Assembly (NCBI GenBank): GCA_022821145.1
Contig: JAJEEE010000052.1
Span: 32,978 to 96,977, forward strand
Reading direction: 5' to 3'
DNA: 64,000 nucleotides
DNA from: Acidobacteriota bacterium
Lineage (GTDB): Bacteria; Acidobacteriota; Terriglobia; 20CM-2-55-15
Shown here: positions 24,571 to 33,166 of the stretch, piece after piece
How the letters are laid out: every line of letters starts with the position of its first letter
Position numbering within the stretch: the stretch's first letter is position 1
Made by a program: the position numbers and the translations under genes
The notes under the pieces: generated by a model
Told to the model about the DNA's origin: nothing
Databases searched by the model: none
What the model saw: the letters and a program-made list of their open reading frames with translations, nothing else

Positions 24571-27270
24571 TTGAAGATCGTCTTCGGCTGGCGCCTGGAC
24601 GGGCCGACGTACCCGGAAACACCCGACGGGAGCGAGTTCTCGATCGACGCCGCCGTCGTCGGCCCGCGGGGCTTGCTCGACCTCCTTGAATCCCGCTTGG
24701 GCGTGAACGGCCCGGGCGCGCACCCGGCCCGTCGGATCGCCCAGTACCTGGCCCGGTTGCGCGCCATAGACGACGGCGCCCGGTTCTATTCCGGTTCGTT
24801 CGCGGCCGACGCATGGGCGACGGCGCGGCTACTTCTTTCCTGGCGCGACGACTTGGCGGCCGCCGGCTGGACGGCCGGCTCGCGGTCCTGGACGAGCGGC
24901 CGGCTCGCCGCGCTGGCGCGAGCGGAGACCCTGCACGAACCGCCGCTCGCTCCGGGGCTTCCCGACCGCGCGCGTTCGATCCTGTCCCGCGTTTCCGAGG
25001 CGAACCCGATCGAGCAACTGACGCTGGCCGACGATCGCGAACGCCTGCCCTGGGTCTGGCGGCGCCTGATCGACACGTTGGCCGATGCGGGCGCGCGCGT
25101 TGTCCGGGCCGCCCCCGAAGGCGCCCGCGCGCCGGGCGACCTGGCCGCGGTGCAGGCGCTGATCTCCGGTGGAGAACCCGGCCCGCTGACCGGCGACGCG
25201 ACGTTCGCCGTCCTCCGTTACGACAACGCCCTGGCGGCCGCCGAGGTCGCGGCCGAATGGCTCGCGGCGTCGCCGGAGGCCAATTCCGATGTCGCCATCA
25301 TCCGCCAGGGGAACGGGACCATCCTCGACGCCGCGTGCCGTCGGCTCGGGCTCCCGAAGCCCGGCGGCAGCGAGCGCTCGCCGTACCGGGGCGCGCTGCA
25401 GGCGCTGCCGCTCGCCTTCGAAACCGCGTGGCGGCCCCTCGACGCCCAGCGCGTGCTCGAGCTGCTGGTCATGCCCGGCGCCCCGATCCCCTACAGGGTC
25501 GGCCGGTGTTTTGCAGACGTCTTGCGCGGCTTTCCGGGGACCGGCGGCGCCGAATGGCGGGCGGCTTGGGACCGCGCCGTCGACCGGCTGCGCGGCGACC
25601 TCATCGAGGAAGGCCTGGACAGGGCGCAGGTCGACGGGCGGATCCGGAAGTCCGTAACGGAATGGCGAGAATGGCTCGAGCCGGAACGGTTCGGCCGGGA
25701 CTCGGGCATCACGGCGAAGGCCGCCGACAAGATCTGCCGCAAGGTCCAGTCGTGGGCGATGAAGCGCGCCGCGGCCAGCGGGGACGAGATCTACATGCCG
25801 ACGGCGTCGGCCGCGTCCGATCTGGCCGCCGCCATCGCCGACTCCGGGATCGATCCGGTGTCGAAACCGCTGCTCGACCGCATGATCGACGCGGTGGTCG
25901 CCGAAGGCGTCGAACGGCCGACGGAAGTTGCCGGCGCCGCTCCCTGGACGACGGTCGACGAGGCCGCGCAGATCTGGGGCCGCGCGCCCGCCATCCTGTG
26001 GTGGGGCTTCGCCGCGGCGGAATCGAACGCGGCGTCCGATCCGTGGTCGCGCGCCGAGCTCCGGGAGCTGGCCGCGTCCGGCGCTGCTCTCCGATCTCGG
26101 GACGACGCGACCGCGCTGCGGCTCGACGCCGAGCGAGGCGCGTTCCTTAACGCCGGGAGGCGCATGTTGCTGATCATGCCCGCCGCGTCCAGGACCGAGA
26201 GCGGCGCGACACACCCGGTCTGGCACGAGCTGAAGAACCTGGACGGCCTGGGGCGGACCGTCATCGAAGGACGCGCGCTCGGCCGCGGCCCGCGACGAGC
26301 GCTCGGCGCGTGCGCCTGGGAGACGCGTCGGACCGAACACCGGCCGTTGCCGCCGCCAATCCGCGACTGGACCGTTCCGGAGACGCTGATCGGCCCGCGC
26401 GCGACGGATTCCGCGACCAGCCTCCAGACCTTGCTCGGATGCCCGATGCGGTGGGTCCTCCAATACCAGGCGGGCCTTCGCGGAACCGGGCTTCTCGACA
26501 TGGCCGAGGGAAACCGCCTGAAGGGCGTCGTCGCCCATGAGGTGCTGGCGCGCTTCCTGGCCGGCGCGCGGCCGGATGACGCGGCCGGTGTCCCGGGCGT
26601 CGTCGAGCCCCTCCTGGACGCCGTGGCGCCCGAGATCGGATCGCCCCTGCTGCTGCCCGGACGGCGGCTGGATTGGGAAGACGTGCGCCGGAACACGATC
26701 GCGAGCGCCGTGGCGCTGTCGGCAACTCTCGATCGATGCGGGCTCGAGGTGATGGCCACCGAGAGGGATCTGGAGTGCTCTCTGGACGGCCGGACCGACC
26801 TGAAGGGCAAGGTCGACGTGGAGTTGACCGACGGCGAGGGCCGCCCATCCGTCGTTGATCTCAAGTGGTCGGACCGCGACCGTTACCGCCGGGAGGAAAT
26901 CGCCGAAGGCCGGCCCGTGCAACTCGCCGCGTACGGGCGCCTCCTGAAGGGCGACGGTGACGGAGGTCTTCCCCCGGCGGCCTACTTCATGATCAAGCAG
27001 CGCCGCCTGCTCGCGGTGGATTCGGACCCGTTTCCCGCGGAGTCCCGGATCGAGGGCGCGAACCTCGATGATGTCTGGCAGGCCGTGGTCGCGGTCCGGA
27101 AACGGACGCTCGCGGACATGGCCGCCGGCCGCGTCGTGGCCGCGGGCGTCCGAACGGGCGATTCCGAATCGCAGGACGCGGCGCCGGACGCCGCCGTCCC
27201 CATCGTCATCGAACCGCCGTGCCGCTTCTGCGAGTTCGGGCGGCTCTGCGGACAGAAGGCGCTGTCATGA
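24571..27270 (+). CDS. addB: AddB-type subunit of helicase-nuclease, Fe-S PD-(D/E)XK nuclease
   Basis: The product is 899 aa from TTG 24571 (M-K-I-V-F-G-W); no good ATG is available. The middle has inactivated-helicase-like stretches. The C-terminal nuclease shows K-G-V-V-A-H-E-V-L, then S-V-V-D-L-K-W near residue 762 (PD-(D/E)XK core) and P-V-Q-L-A-A-Y. L-L-G-C-P near 624 with Cys 884, 887 and 893 (R-F-C-E-F-G-R-L-C) forms the Fe-S staple of AddB/Cas4-like nucleases. In AddAB it degrades the 5' strand at double-strand breaks. It is shorter than typical AddB (over 1000 aa) and overlaps addA (ATGA). Confidence 0.8.
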   Translation: MKIVFGWRLDGPTYPETPDGSEFSIDAAVVGPRGLLDLLESRLGVNGPGAHPARRIAQYLARLRAIDDGARFYSGSFAADAWATARLLLSWRDDLAAAGWTAGSRSWTSGRLAALARAETLHEPPLAPGLPDRARSILSRVSEANPIEQLTLADDRERLPWVWRRLIDTLADAGARVVRAAPEGARAPGDLAAVQALISGGEPGPLTGDATFAVLRYDNALAAAEVAAEWLAASPEANSDVAIIRQGNGTILDAACRRLGLPKPGGSERSPYRGALQALPLAFETAWRPLDAQRVLELLVMPGAPIPYRVGRCFADVLRGFPGTGGAEWRAAWDRAVDRLRGDLIEEGLDRAQVDGRIRKSVTEWREWLEPERFGRDSGITAKAADKICRKVQSWAMKRAAASGDEIYMPTASAASDLAAAIADSGIDPVSKPLLDRMIDAVVAEGVERPTEVAGAAPWTTVDEAAQIWGRAPAILWWGFAAAESNAASDPWSRAELRELAASGAALRSRDDATALRLDAERGAFLNAGRRMLLIMPAASRTESGATHPVWHELKNLDGLGRTVIEGRALGRGPRRALGACAWETRRTEHRPLPPPIRDWTVPETLIGPRATDSATSLQTLLGCPMRWVLQYQAGLRGTGLLDMAEGNRLKGVVAHEVLARFLAGARPDDAAGVPGVVEPLLDAVAPEIGSPLLLPGRRLDWEDVRRNTIASAVALSATLDRCGLEVMATERDLECSLDGRTDLKGKVDVELTDGEGRPSVVDLKWSDRDRYRREEIAEGRPVQLAAYGRLLKGDGDGGLPPAAYFMIKQRRLLAVDSDPFPAESRIEGANLDDVWQAVVAVRKRTLADMAAGRVVAAGVRTGDSESQDAAPDAAVPIVIEPPCRFCEFGRLCGQKALS

Positions 27271-30200
27271 CGCGACCTTCCGGTGAGAGGCGACCCGTCG
27301 ACATCGTGATCGCCAGCGCGGGCACGGGCAAGACGTACCGCCTGGTCGAGGAGATTCGGACGGCCATCGCGTCCGGCGCCGACCCGGGCTCGATCCTGGC
27401 GACGACGTTCACCAACAAGGCCGCCGCCGAGCTTGTCGAACGCGCTCGGACCCGTCTGATCGGCCAGGGTCTGGCGGATCGGGCCGCCGGTCTCCTGTCG
27501 GCGCGGATCGGCACCGTCAACTCGGTGTTCGGGGGCCTCGTCGGCGACTTCGCCCTGAACGCCGGGCGCTCGCCCGTGACCGACGTGATTCCGGATGAGC
27601 GCCGTCAGCGCGTGTTCGCCGTCGCGGCCGAAGCCGCGATCGGCCGCCGCGCGGCCGAGATGATCCCCATCGCCCAACGACTCGACATCGACGATTGGGC
27701 GAAAGGGGTCCGGGAGCTGGCCGACCTCGTGCGCGGGAACGACATCGAACCCTCCCGGCTCGAGGCGCACGCCGACCGTTCCTGGCGGGGGTGCCGCGCC
27801 CTGTTTCCGCCGCTTTCGCGGGAGACCGCCGACGCGCTGGACGCGGGCCTTCGAGCGGCCCTGGTCCATGCGCGGGAGGCCCTGAAGCGAAGCGCCGACG
27901 CGACACGGTCCACGGCCCAGGTCCGGGAACGAATCGAAGCGGCCGCCGCCGTCATCGAGTCGGGCCGCGACCTGCCCTGGAGCCAGTGGGCGGCGCTGAC
28001 CAAGCTGAAACCCGCGAAACAGAGCATCGGCGTCGTGCAACCGGTCGTCGAAGCGGCCGGGGAACATGCGGCGCATCCCGGGCTGCGGGCCGACCTGGAA
28101 GCCTACATTCACGGGATCTACGGGGCCGCGGCCGATGCGCTCACGCTTTACGCGGAATTCAAGGACGTGCACGGCCTGGTGGACTTCACCGACCAGGAAC
28201 AGCGCGCGCTCGAGCTCCTCGATGACCCCGGAGTGAGGGAGCGCTTGCGGGAGACGCTCGCGCGCGTTTTCGTCGACGAGTTCCAGGACACCAGCCCCAT
28301 CCAGTTGGCGCTGTTTCTGAAGGTGTCGCAGATCGCCGAGAGTTCGTTCTGGGTCGGCGATCCGAAGCAGGCCATCTTCGGGTTTCGAGGCACGGACCCC
28401 GAGCTGATCGATCAGGCCGCCCGGACGATCGTCCCCGAATCGGGAGGCCGTCCGGACACTCTCACGACGTCCTACAGGGCGCGCCCGAAACTGGTCGAGT
28501 TCACGAACCGGGCGTTCGGTCCGGCCTTCGAGGCGCTGGATTTCGAACCCGCCGGAATCCGCATCCGGGAATGCGATCGCGCCGAAGGCCCCATCGAGCC
28601 CGTCGAGGTGTGGGGGATCGGCGGCCGGACCGTGGCCGACGCGATGGCCGCCCTCGCCGAGAAAATCCGCGAAACGCTGGACGATGCGGCCCATCCGGTC
28701 GATGACGCCGACTTGAACACGCCGCGCGCGATCCGGGGTTCGGACATCGCCGTGCTGTGCCGGACCAACGCGCACTGCGAGGATGTGGCCGACGCGCTGG
28801 CGGCGTCCGGCGTGCGCGTCGCGATCGCGCGTCCGGGGCTGCTGGAGACGCCCGAGGCGGTCCTGGCCATGGCCGCGCTCCGCTATCTGGTCGACCCCGG
28901 CGACACGCTCGCCGTCGCCGAGATCGCGCATCTCCACGACGACTCCGTGGATCAGCCGTCCTGGTTCGAACGCAGCTTGTCGGAGGACGGAATCCGGTCG
29001 CTCGCCGCGGAGCTGCCCGTGCTCGCCGCATTGGACGCCCTGCGCGCGGATCTCGCGGAATTGACGCCGCGGGAAGCGTTCGACACGGCGATCACGGCCT
29101 CGGGCATCCTGGACCGCATCGGCGCGTGGGACAACGCGGCCGATCGCCTCGGCAATCTCGACGCGTTGCGCGCGTTCGCGGCCCAGTACGAGGACGAGGC
29201 CCGGACGGTTCGCAGCGCGGCGACGGCGGCCGGCCTGGCGGCCTGGCTCGGCGACCCGGCGCGAACGGACACGGATTTGCCGCCCACCCCGGACCCGGAC
29301 GCCGTCAACGTCGTGAGCTATCACCGCGCCAAGGGGCTCGAATGGCCGATGGTCGTGCTCGCCGACCTCGACCACGCGCCGAAACCGTCGGCGTTCGGTT
29401 TCAACGTCGAGTCCGAAGGCGATTTCGACGTGTGGCGGCCGTTGAAGGACCGGTGGGTGCGTTTCTGGCCCTGGCCGTACGGTCGGCAGCAAACGGGCGT
29501 TCGTATCGACGCCTCGGTTCTCGAGACCGGGGAACACCGGGAGGCCGTGCGGCGCGAGCATGCCGAGGCCGTGCGCCTCCTGTATGTCGGGATGACACGG
29601 GCGCGCGACTACCTGGTGCTGGCGCCGCGGCGGAAGGGCGGGGACGGGGGGCTCAAGTTGTCATGGCTGGAGAGACTGGTCGACAAGGACCGCGAGCCCA
29701 TCCTCAAGTTCTCACTCCGGGAATCGGACTTGGCCGTCGCCGCCGGGGGACAGGCGGTTCCGGTACGGTTTTCCGAGGTCGCACCCGTCGATCGCGAGTT
29801 GGAGGCCAGGGAGCCCGCCACGGCCTGGCGCGCGCCCGAGAGCATCGAGAAGCCCGAGCATCCCCCCTATCGGATCGCGCCGAGCGCGCTGGAGCCGTCG
29901 GCGTCCGATGCGGCCGCGGTGGTCTCGCGAATCGAACTCGGCGCGCGCATCCCCATCACCGGCAGCCCGGACATGACCGCGGTGGGCGAAGCCGTCCACG
30001 CCTTCCTGGCCTACGATCGCCCCGGGCAGGACCGGGACCAACGAGGGGCCCGCGCCGCGGAGACCCTGGCGCGGTGGTCGGCCGGCGGCCTCCGGCCTGC
30101 ACACCTCGTCGAGATGAGCGACCGGTTCTTCGGCCATATCGACCGGGCGTTTCCGGGAATGACCGTCCGCGCCGAGGTTCCGGTCTTCGGGCGGCGGGAC

Positions 30201-30452
30201 GGGCAGCGCCTGACGGGCCGGATCGACCTGCTCCTCACCAACGGCGCCCGGGCCGTCGTCATCGACCACAAGAGCTATCCGGGGCCTTACGACACGTGGG
30301 AGGCCAAGGCGTCGAGTCACGGCGCCCAACTCGCGCTCTACGCGTCGGTGGTTCGCGGCGCGGCGGGTCCGGCCGAGGTCGAAACCTGGGTGCACATGCC
30401 CGTGGTGGGCCAGTTGATCCAGGTGCGGGCCGCGGTCGAGGGATGGTCGTGA
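27267..30452 (+). CDS. addA: AddA-type UvrD/Rep helicase-nuclease
   Basis: This 1061-aa protein starts at ATG 27267 within the addB stop. I-A-S-A-G-T-G-K-T at residues 15-23 is Walker A. F-T-N-K-A-A is motif Ia, V-F-V-D-E-F-Q-D-T-S near 334 is Walker B, and G-D-P-K-Q-A-I-F-G-F-R-G is motif III. S-Y-H-R-A-K-G-L-E-W-P and V-G-M-T-R-A-R-D are motifs V and VI. The C-terminus has G-E-A-V-H-A-F-L, G-R-I-D-L-L and V-I-D-H-K-S near 998 (nuclease core) and A-Q-L-A-L-Y. It is a complete helicase plus RecB-family nuclease for break repair and foreign DNA degradation. An addAB pair fits the absence of recBCD nearby. Confidence 0.88.
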   Translation: MTRPSGERRPVDIVIASAGTGKTYRLVEEIRTAIASGADPGSILATTFTNKAAAELVERARTRLIGQGLADRAAGLLSARIGTVNSVFGGLVGDFALNAGRSPVTDVIPDERRQRVFAVAAEAAIGRRAAEMIPIAQRLDIDDWAKGVRELADLVRGNDIEPSRLEAHADRSWRGCRALFPPLSRETADALDAGLRAALVHAREALKRSADATRSTAQVRERIEAAAAVIESGRDLPWSQWAALTKLKPAKQSIGVVQPVVEAAGEHAAHPGLRADLEAYIHGIYGAAADALTLYAEFKDVHGLVDFTDQEQRALELLDDPGVRERLRETLARVFVDEFQDTSPIQLALFLKVSQIAESSFWVGDPKQAIFGFRGTDPELIDQAARTIVPESGGRPDTLTTSYRARPKLVEFTNRAFGPAFEALDFEPAGIRIRECDRAEGPIEPVEVWGIGGRTVADAMAALAEKIRETLDDAAHPVDDADLNTPRAIRGSDIAVLCRTNAHCEDVADALAASGVRVAIARPGLLETPEAVLAMAALRYLVDPGDTLAVAEIAHLHDDSVDQPSWFERSLSEDGIRSLAAELPVLAALDALRADLAELTPREAFDTAITASGILDRIGAWDNAADRLGNLDALRAFAAQYEDEARTVRSAATAAGLAAWLGDPARTDTDLPPTPDPDAVNVVSYHRAKGLEWPMVVLADLDHAPKPSAFGFNVESEGDFDVWRPLKDRWVRFWPWPYGRQQTGVRIDASVLETGEHREAVRREHAEAVRLLYVGMTRARDYLVLAPRRKGGDGGLKLSWLERLVDKDREPILKFSLRESDLAVAAGGQAVPVRFSEVAPVDRELEAREPATAWRAPESIEKPEHPPYRIAPSALEPSASDAAAVVSRIELGARIPITGSPDMTAVGEAVHAFLAYDRPGQDRDQRGARAAETLARWSAGGLRPAHLVEMSDRFFGHIDRAFPGMTVRAEVPVFGRRDGQRLTGRIDLLLTNGARAVVIDHKSYPGPYDTWEAKASSHGAQLALYASVVRGAAGPAEVETWVHMPVVGQLIQVRAAVEGWS

Positions 30453-30467
30453 CCCGGGCAAACGAAT

Positions 30468-30836
30468 GACCTCCACATCGACGACCTCGTAGACGCTATC
30501 TTTTGCGGCGGCCCGCAAGGACTCGGCGGTAACCGGGGATGGCATCATCAGCGACGGCGCGACGACTTTCTGGAGCGAGTTTCTCGGGTACTACGCGCGA
30601 ACGATGGAAGGGGCTCCGCGGCTCCCCGTCTCGCACACCGTGGCCAAGTGGAAGGCCGGCCCGTCCGAGCCAGGTGATCGAGTCTCGGAGGAATTCTGTT
30701 GATTACCTCTGTGGAAGTTCGTTTTTGGATGCAAACCGGGACGTTCGACATATCGAAGGCCAGACGGATGCTGGGTTATGCTCGGCACATATCAGTGAAC
30801 GAGGTAGTGAACAGAAGCGGAGGGCTGGTTGCGTGA
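30468..30836 (+). pseudogene. relics of an NAD-dependent epimerase/dehydratase (extended SDR)
   Basis: Three fragments in collinear order resemble the last third of an extended SDR. First, H-I-D-D-L-V-D-A-I-F (about 30474 on) resembles the 'yvhvdDlvdai' region. Shifted one frame, A-A-R-K-D-S-A-V ... I-I-S-D-G-A-T-T-F-W-S-E-F-L-G-Y-Y-A-R follows, to a stop at 30702. Back in the first frame, T-F-D-I-S-K-A-R-R-M-L-G-Y (about 30741-30780) matches the 'fdiskArreLGy' C-terminal motif, ending with TGA 30834. At least two frame changes and no N-terminal Rossmann part show that it is dead. It begins within about 20 bp of the addA stop. Confidence 0.6.
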
Positions 30837-30924
30837 GAGAGATCATGTCGCCGGCGGCGACGCAGCCGATTCCAGGAACTGATTGCTCCAGGCCGCCTGG
30901 ATTTCCGCGGCCGGAGGGGAGCGA

Positions 30925-31734
30925 ATGTTCGACGACGCGCTGGGGAGAGAAAGGAGGGTCGAGCGCCTGTTCGGCGACGACGGACGGAGCCTGGTCGTGG
31001 CGATGGACCATGGCGGCGGCATCCACGTGTACCCGGAGCTGGCCGATCCCGGCCGGGTCATCGCCCAGGTCGCCGAGGGCGGCGCCGACGCGGTCCTTGC
31101 GAACGTGGGCACGATTCGCCGCTACGCTGCCGAATTGAAGTCCTTGGGGGTGATCTCGAGGATGGATGGCGGTGGGGCGCTGCTCAGCACGGCGCCCGAA
31201 TCGAGACTTCTCTATTCGGTCGAGGACGCGCTGCGGTTGGGGGCGGATGCGGTGGCGTGCATGGGCTTCCCGGGGACGCCGTTGGAGGGGGAAACGCTGG
31301 CCAACCTCGCGAAGCTGGCAGGCCAGTGCCAGAACTGGGGCGTGCCCTTGATGGCCGAGGTGCTGCCCGGCGGTTTCACCCACATGGAGCTCCGTACTCC
31401 GGAAAACGTGCAACTGGTAGCCCGGATCGGTGTGGAACTGGGGGCGGACCTGATCAAGACCGAGTTCACGGGATCGGAGGACAGCTTCAGAACCGTCGTG
31501 GAGAACTGTTTTCGACCCGTCCTGGTGCTTGGTGGAAGCAAGGTGGACGATGAGCGTGCGTTGTTCGCGATGGTCCGTAGCGCACTGAACGCCGGGGCCG
31601 CCGGGGCCGTCATCGGTCGGAACGTATGGGGGCATCGTGATCCGCGAGCGCTCGTCCAGGCATTGTCGCAACTCGTGCACAAGGACGCGTCGGTTGACGA
31701 GGCGCTGGAGGTTCTCCGGAGCGCCAGCACGTAG
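30925..31734 (+). CDS. class I aldolase, DeoC/LacD-LsrF (FbaB-like) family
   Basis: This 269-aa protein has GGAGGGG before ATG 30925. L-V-V-A-M-D-H-G opens the barrel, as in archaeal-type class I fructose-bisphosphate aldolase and LsrF. G-A-D-L-I-K-T-E near residue 178 contains the Schiff-base Lys, and V-L-V-L-G-G-S-K is the phosphate-binding loop. Members cleave or form C-C bonds with dihydroxyacetone-phosphate-like substrates, including FBP, ADH synthase and phospho-AI-2 products; the substrate here is undecided. It is followed by tRNA-Val. Confidence 0.78.
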   Translation: MFDDALGRERRVERLFGDDGRSLVVAMDHGGGIHVYPELADPGRVIAQVAEGGADAVLANVGTIRRYAAELKSLGVISRMDGGGALLSTAPESRLLYSVEDALRLGADAVACMGFPGTPLEGETLANLAKLAGQCQNWGVPLMAEVLPGGFTHMELRTPENVQLVARIGVELGADLIKTEFTGSEDSFRTVVENCFRPVLVLGGSKVDDERALFAMVRSALNAGAAGAVIGRNVWGHRDPRALVQALSQLVHKDASVDEALEVLRSAST

Positions 31735-31784
31735 GTGAGATCCTCCTCGCGTGAGTTCGATCGCTCGGCCAGCGGCCACACTGA

Positions 31785-31790
31785 TAGAAT
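31785..31790 (+). promoter_or_regulatory. -10 box TAGAAT upstream of tRNA-Val
   Basis: TAGAAT ends 18 bases before the first base of the tRNA, a usual position for a tRNA promoter with a short 5' leader removed by RNase P. The -35 region is weak. Confidence 0.35.
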
Positions 31791-31808
31791 AGGAGCGGTT
31801 ATCCCGTC

Positions 31809-31881
31809 GGGATCGTAGCTCAGTCGGAAGAGCGCCTGCTTCACACGCAGGAGGTCATCGGTTCGAGCCCGGTCGATCCCA
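31809..31881 (+). tRNA. tRNA-Val (anticodon CAC)
   Basis: The 73 bases fold into a full cloverleaf. The acceptor GGGATCG pairs with CGATCCC, and D-arm GCTC/GAGC encloses an AGTCGGAA loop. Anticodon stem CCTGC/GCAGG encloses TTCACAC (anticodon CAC), the variable loop is AGGTC, and the T-arm ATCGG/CCGGT encloses TTCGAGC. The discriminator is A and CCA is not encoded. It reads GTG, the main valine codon in this GC-rich genome. A toxin-antitoxin pair ends 3 bp past it, on the opposite strand. Confidence 0.95.
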
Positions 31882-31883
31882 TC

Positions 31884-32192
31884 TCATACGCGCGATAGCA
31901 GCCTGTCGTATTCCGCGTGGTTGCCGATCCAGAACCATAGCACGCCGTCCCGACCCTGGACTCCGAGGGCGCGATAACGCAGCCCGATGCGGACTGCGTA
32001 TACACGGCCCATTCTCTTGAAGTTCAGGGAAGGGTGTGTGGGAACTTGCTTCAATAGATCGAAGTTCTTTCGCGCTCGTGCCTGCACTGACGGGGGAGCC
32101 CGTCGAAGAGGCGCCAGAATTCCCTGGAAGCTGTCTGATTCAAAGGGCGGAACTGTCGCCCCGACGATGCTGTTCGAGCGCTTCGTCGGCAA
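31884..32192 (-). CDS. RelE/ParE-superfamily toxin
   Basis: This 102-aa protein carries the compact RelE/ParE fold signature: V-Q-A-R-A-R-K-N-F-D-L-L-K helix, H-P-S-L-N-F-K-R-M, then V-Y-A-V-R-I-G-L-R-Y-R-A-L-G, and the C-terminal W-F-W-I-G-N-H-A-E-Y-D-R-L-L. The conserved N-H-x-x-Y-D ending is typical of plasmid-maintenance RelE-like toxins that inhibit translation or gyrase. The start overlaps the antitoxin by 53 bp; the first 20 residues may not be part of the fold. It is co-transcribed after its antitoxin. Confidence 0.75.
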   Translation of the reverse strand: MPTKRSNSIVGATVPPFESDSFQGILAPLRRAPPSVQARARKNFDLLKQVPTHPSLNFKRMGRVYAVRIGLRYRALGVQGRDGVLWFWIGNHAEYDRLLSRV

Positions 32193-32340
32193 GGTCGTCG
32201 AGTCGACCGGCGTGTGCGGCGGCGTCGATTTCGCGATCCCAGAGATCGCTGTCGAATTTCCGGAACCACTGCCTGAAAGCGGCCAATTCCCGGGGGTTGA
32301 GTTGCTTGACCTGTTGTTCGAGCTCGTTCACGCGGCTCAT
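32140..32340 (-). CDS. antitoxin of the RelE/ParE-type pair
   Basis: This 66-aa acidic protein begins M-S-R-V-N-E-L-E-Q-Q-V-K-Q-L and continues with L-A-A-F-R-Q-W-F-R-K-F-D and A-G-R-L-D-D-L-A-D-E-A-L. The layout of two helices followed by 'GrLD-La-eAl--h' is common among small antitoxins encoded just before RelE-like toxins. GGAGG lies before ATG 32340, and a TATACT box sits about 22 bp upstream of the start, so this is the first gene of the pair. Autoregulation is expected from the family but no operator was identified. Confidence 0.72.
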   Translation of the reverse strand: MSRVNELEQQVKQLNPRELAAFRQWFRKFDSDLWDREIDAAAHAGRLDDLADEALEQHRRGDSSAL

Positions 32341-32361
32341 TCCGGCGCCTCCGAACTCAAG

Positions 32362-32367
32362 AGTATA
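32362..32367 (-). promoter_or_regulatory. -10 box TATACT for the toxin-antitoxin pair
   Basis: A near-consensus TATACT on the minus strand, 21 bp before ATG 32340, leaves a short leader that contains GGAGG. The region 32341-32596 otherwise holds only the ribosome site of the next plus-strand gene. Confidence 0.45.
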
Positions 32368-32596
32368 GCAACGGCCGCGCCGTCCCGCGGTGTTCTTCGC
32401 GCTCGGTGCACGGCGAACGTTGGCCGATGACCTCGCCGGCCCGCTCTTCAGGCTTCCCTTGATCCTCGAAACTTGGCGCGGTACTCTCGCGGGGCGAGTC
32501 GACGGCCCGTGGGAGCGGGCGTTTTCGAAATCGCCGGGTCGTGTACGTCCGGTGTTGACCCCGCTCCGCCGCACGGCTCGACATGGAGTGAACCCA

Positions 32597-33145
32597 ATGA
32601 AATACGCAGGTCTAACTGTCCTGGCGCTGGCTTTTTCGGCGAGCGCCTACGCCCAAACGGACGCCGAGCTCATCGAGCGCGCCCTGATGGCCGCTCCGGC
32701 CAGGGCTCGCGACGCGGTCGGCGTGATCAAGTGGAACGACGACCACACGTACGAAACGCTCAGGGAGGGGACCAATCCGATGGTCTGTTTCGACCGGTCG
32801 GGACAACTGGGCGAGCCGGCGTTCTCGGTCCATTGCACCAGCCAGGCCAACCTCCCCCGGGCGGCGCAGAACCGCATGTACGCGGCCGAGAGCGCGGACG
32901 AGGAAGCGCTCAGGGCGCGGCATCAGGCGGCCGAAGAAGACGGCAGCCGCATCGCACCCGAGTTCGGTTCGCTGTTCATCAGCATGCGCGGCGCGGACGC
33001 GGAGAGCGCCAACAGGCACACGACCATCGCGGTGCCCGGCGCGACGGGCGAGTCGCTCGGGCTGCCCGAGAACCCGAACGCCGGCGGCGCGTGGATCATG
33101 CAGGCGGGCTCCAGCTACGCCCACATCATGATCCCCGGCAGCTAA
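32597..33145 (+). CDS. secreted protein of unknown function
   Basis: This 182-aa protein has GGAG eight bases before its ATG and a signal peptide ending A-S-A-Y-A-Q. The body has V-I-K-W-N-D-D-H-T-Y-E-T-L-R-E-G-T-N, two Cys (V-C-F-D-R and V-H-C-T-S) that could pair, and a C-terminal W-I-M-Q-A-G-S-S-Y-A-H-I-M-I-P. No known domain was recognised. It stands alone, convergent with the TonB receptor that follows 21 bp later. Confidence 0.7.
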   Translation: MKYAGLTVLALAFSASAYAQTDAELIERALMAAPARARDAVGVIKWNDDHTYETLREGTNPMVCFDRSGQLGEPAFSVHCTSQANLPRAAQNRMYAAESADEEALRARHQAAEEDGSRIAPEFGSLFISMRGADAESANRHTTIAVPGATGESLGLPENPNAGGAWIMQAGSSYAHIMIPGS

Positions 33146-33166
33146 GCGGGCGCAGGCTCGTCGTAG

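Noticed and set aside
26982..29561. 860-codon minus-strand frame opposite addB/addA
   Set aside because: It crosses the addB-addA junction and has the composition typical of an antisense frame, while all helicase motifs lie on the plus strand.
30465..30548. Minus-strand frame beginning M-M-P-S-P-V-T-A-E-S-L that resembles a small regulator
   Set aside because: It runs directly into antisense of addA without motifs, and the plus strand of the same bases carries epimerase-like fragments.
31882..33145. Integrated element at the tRNA-Val
   Set aside because: There is no integrase, no transposase and no second copy of the tRNA end. Only the toxin-antitoxin pair is unusual.
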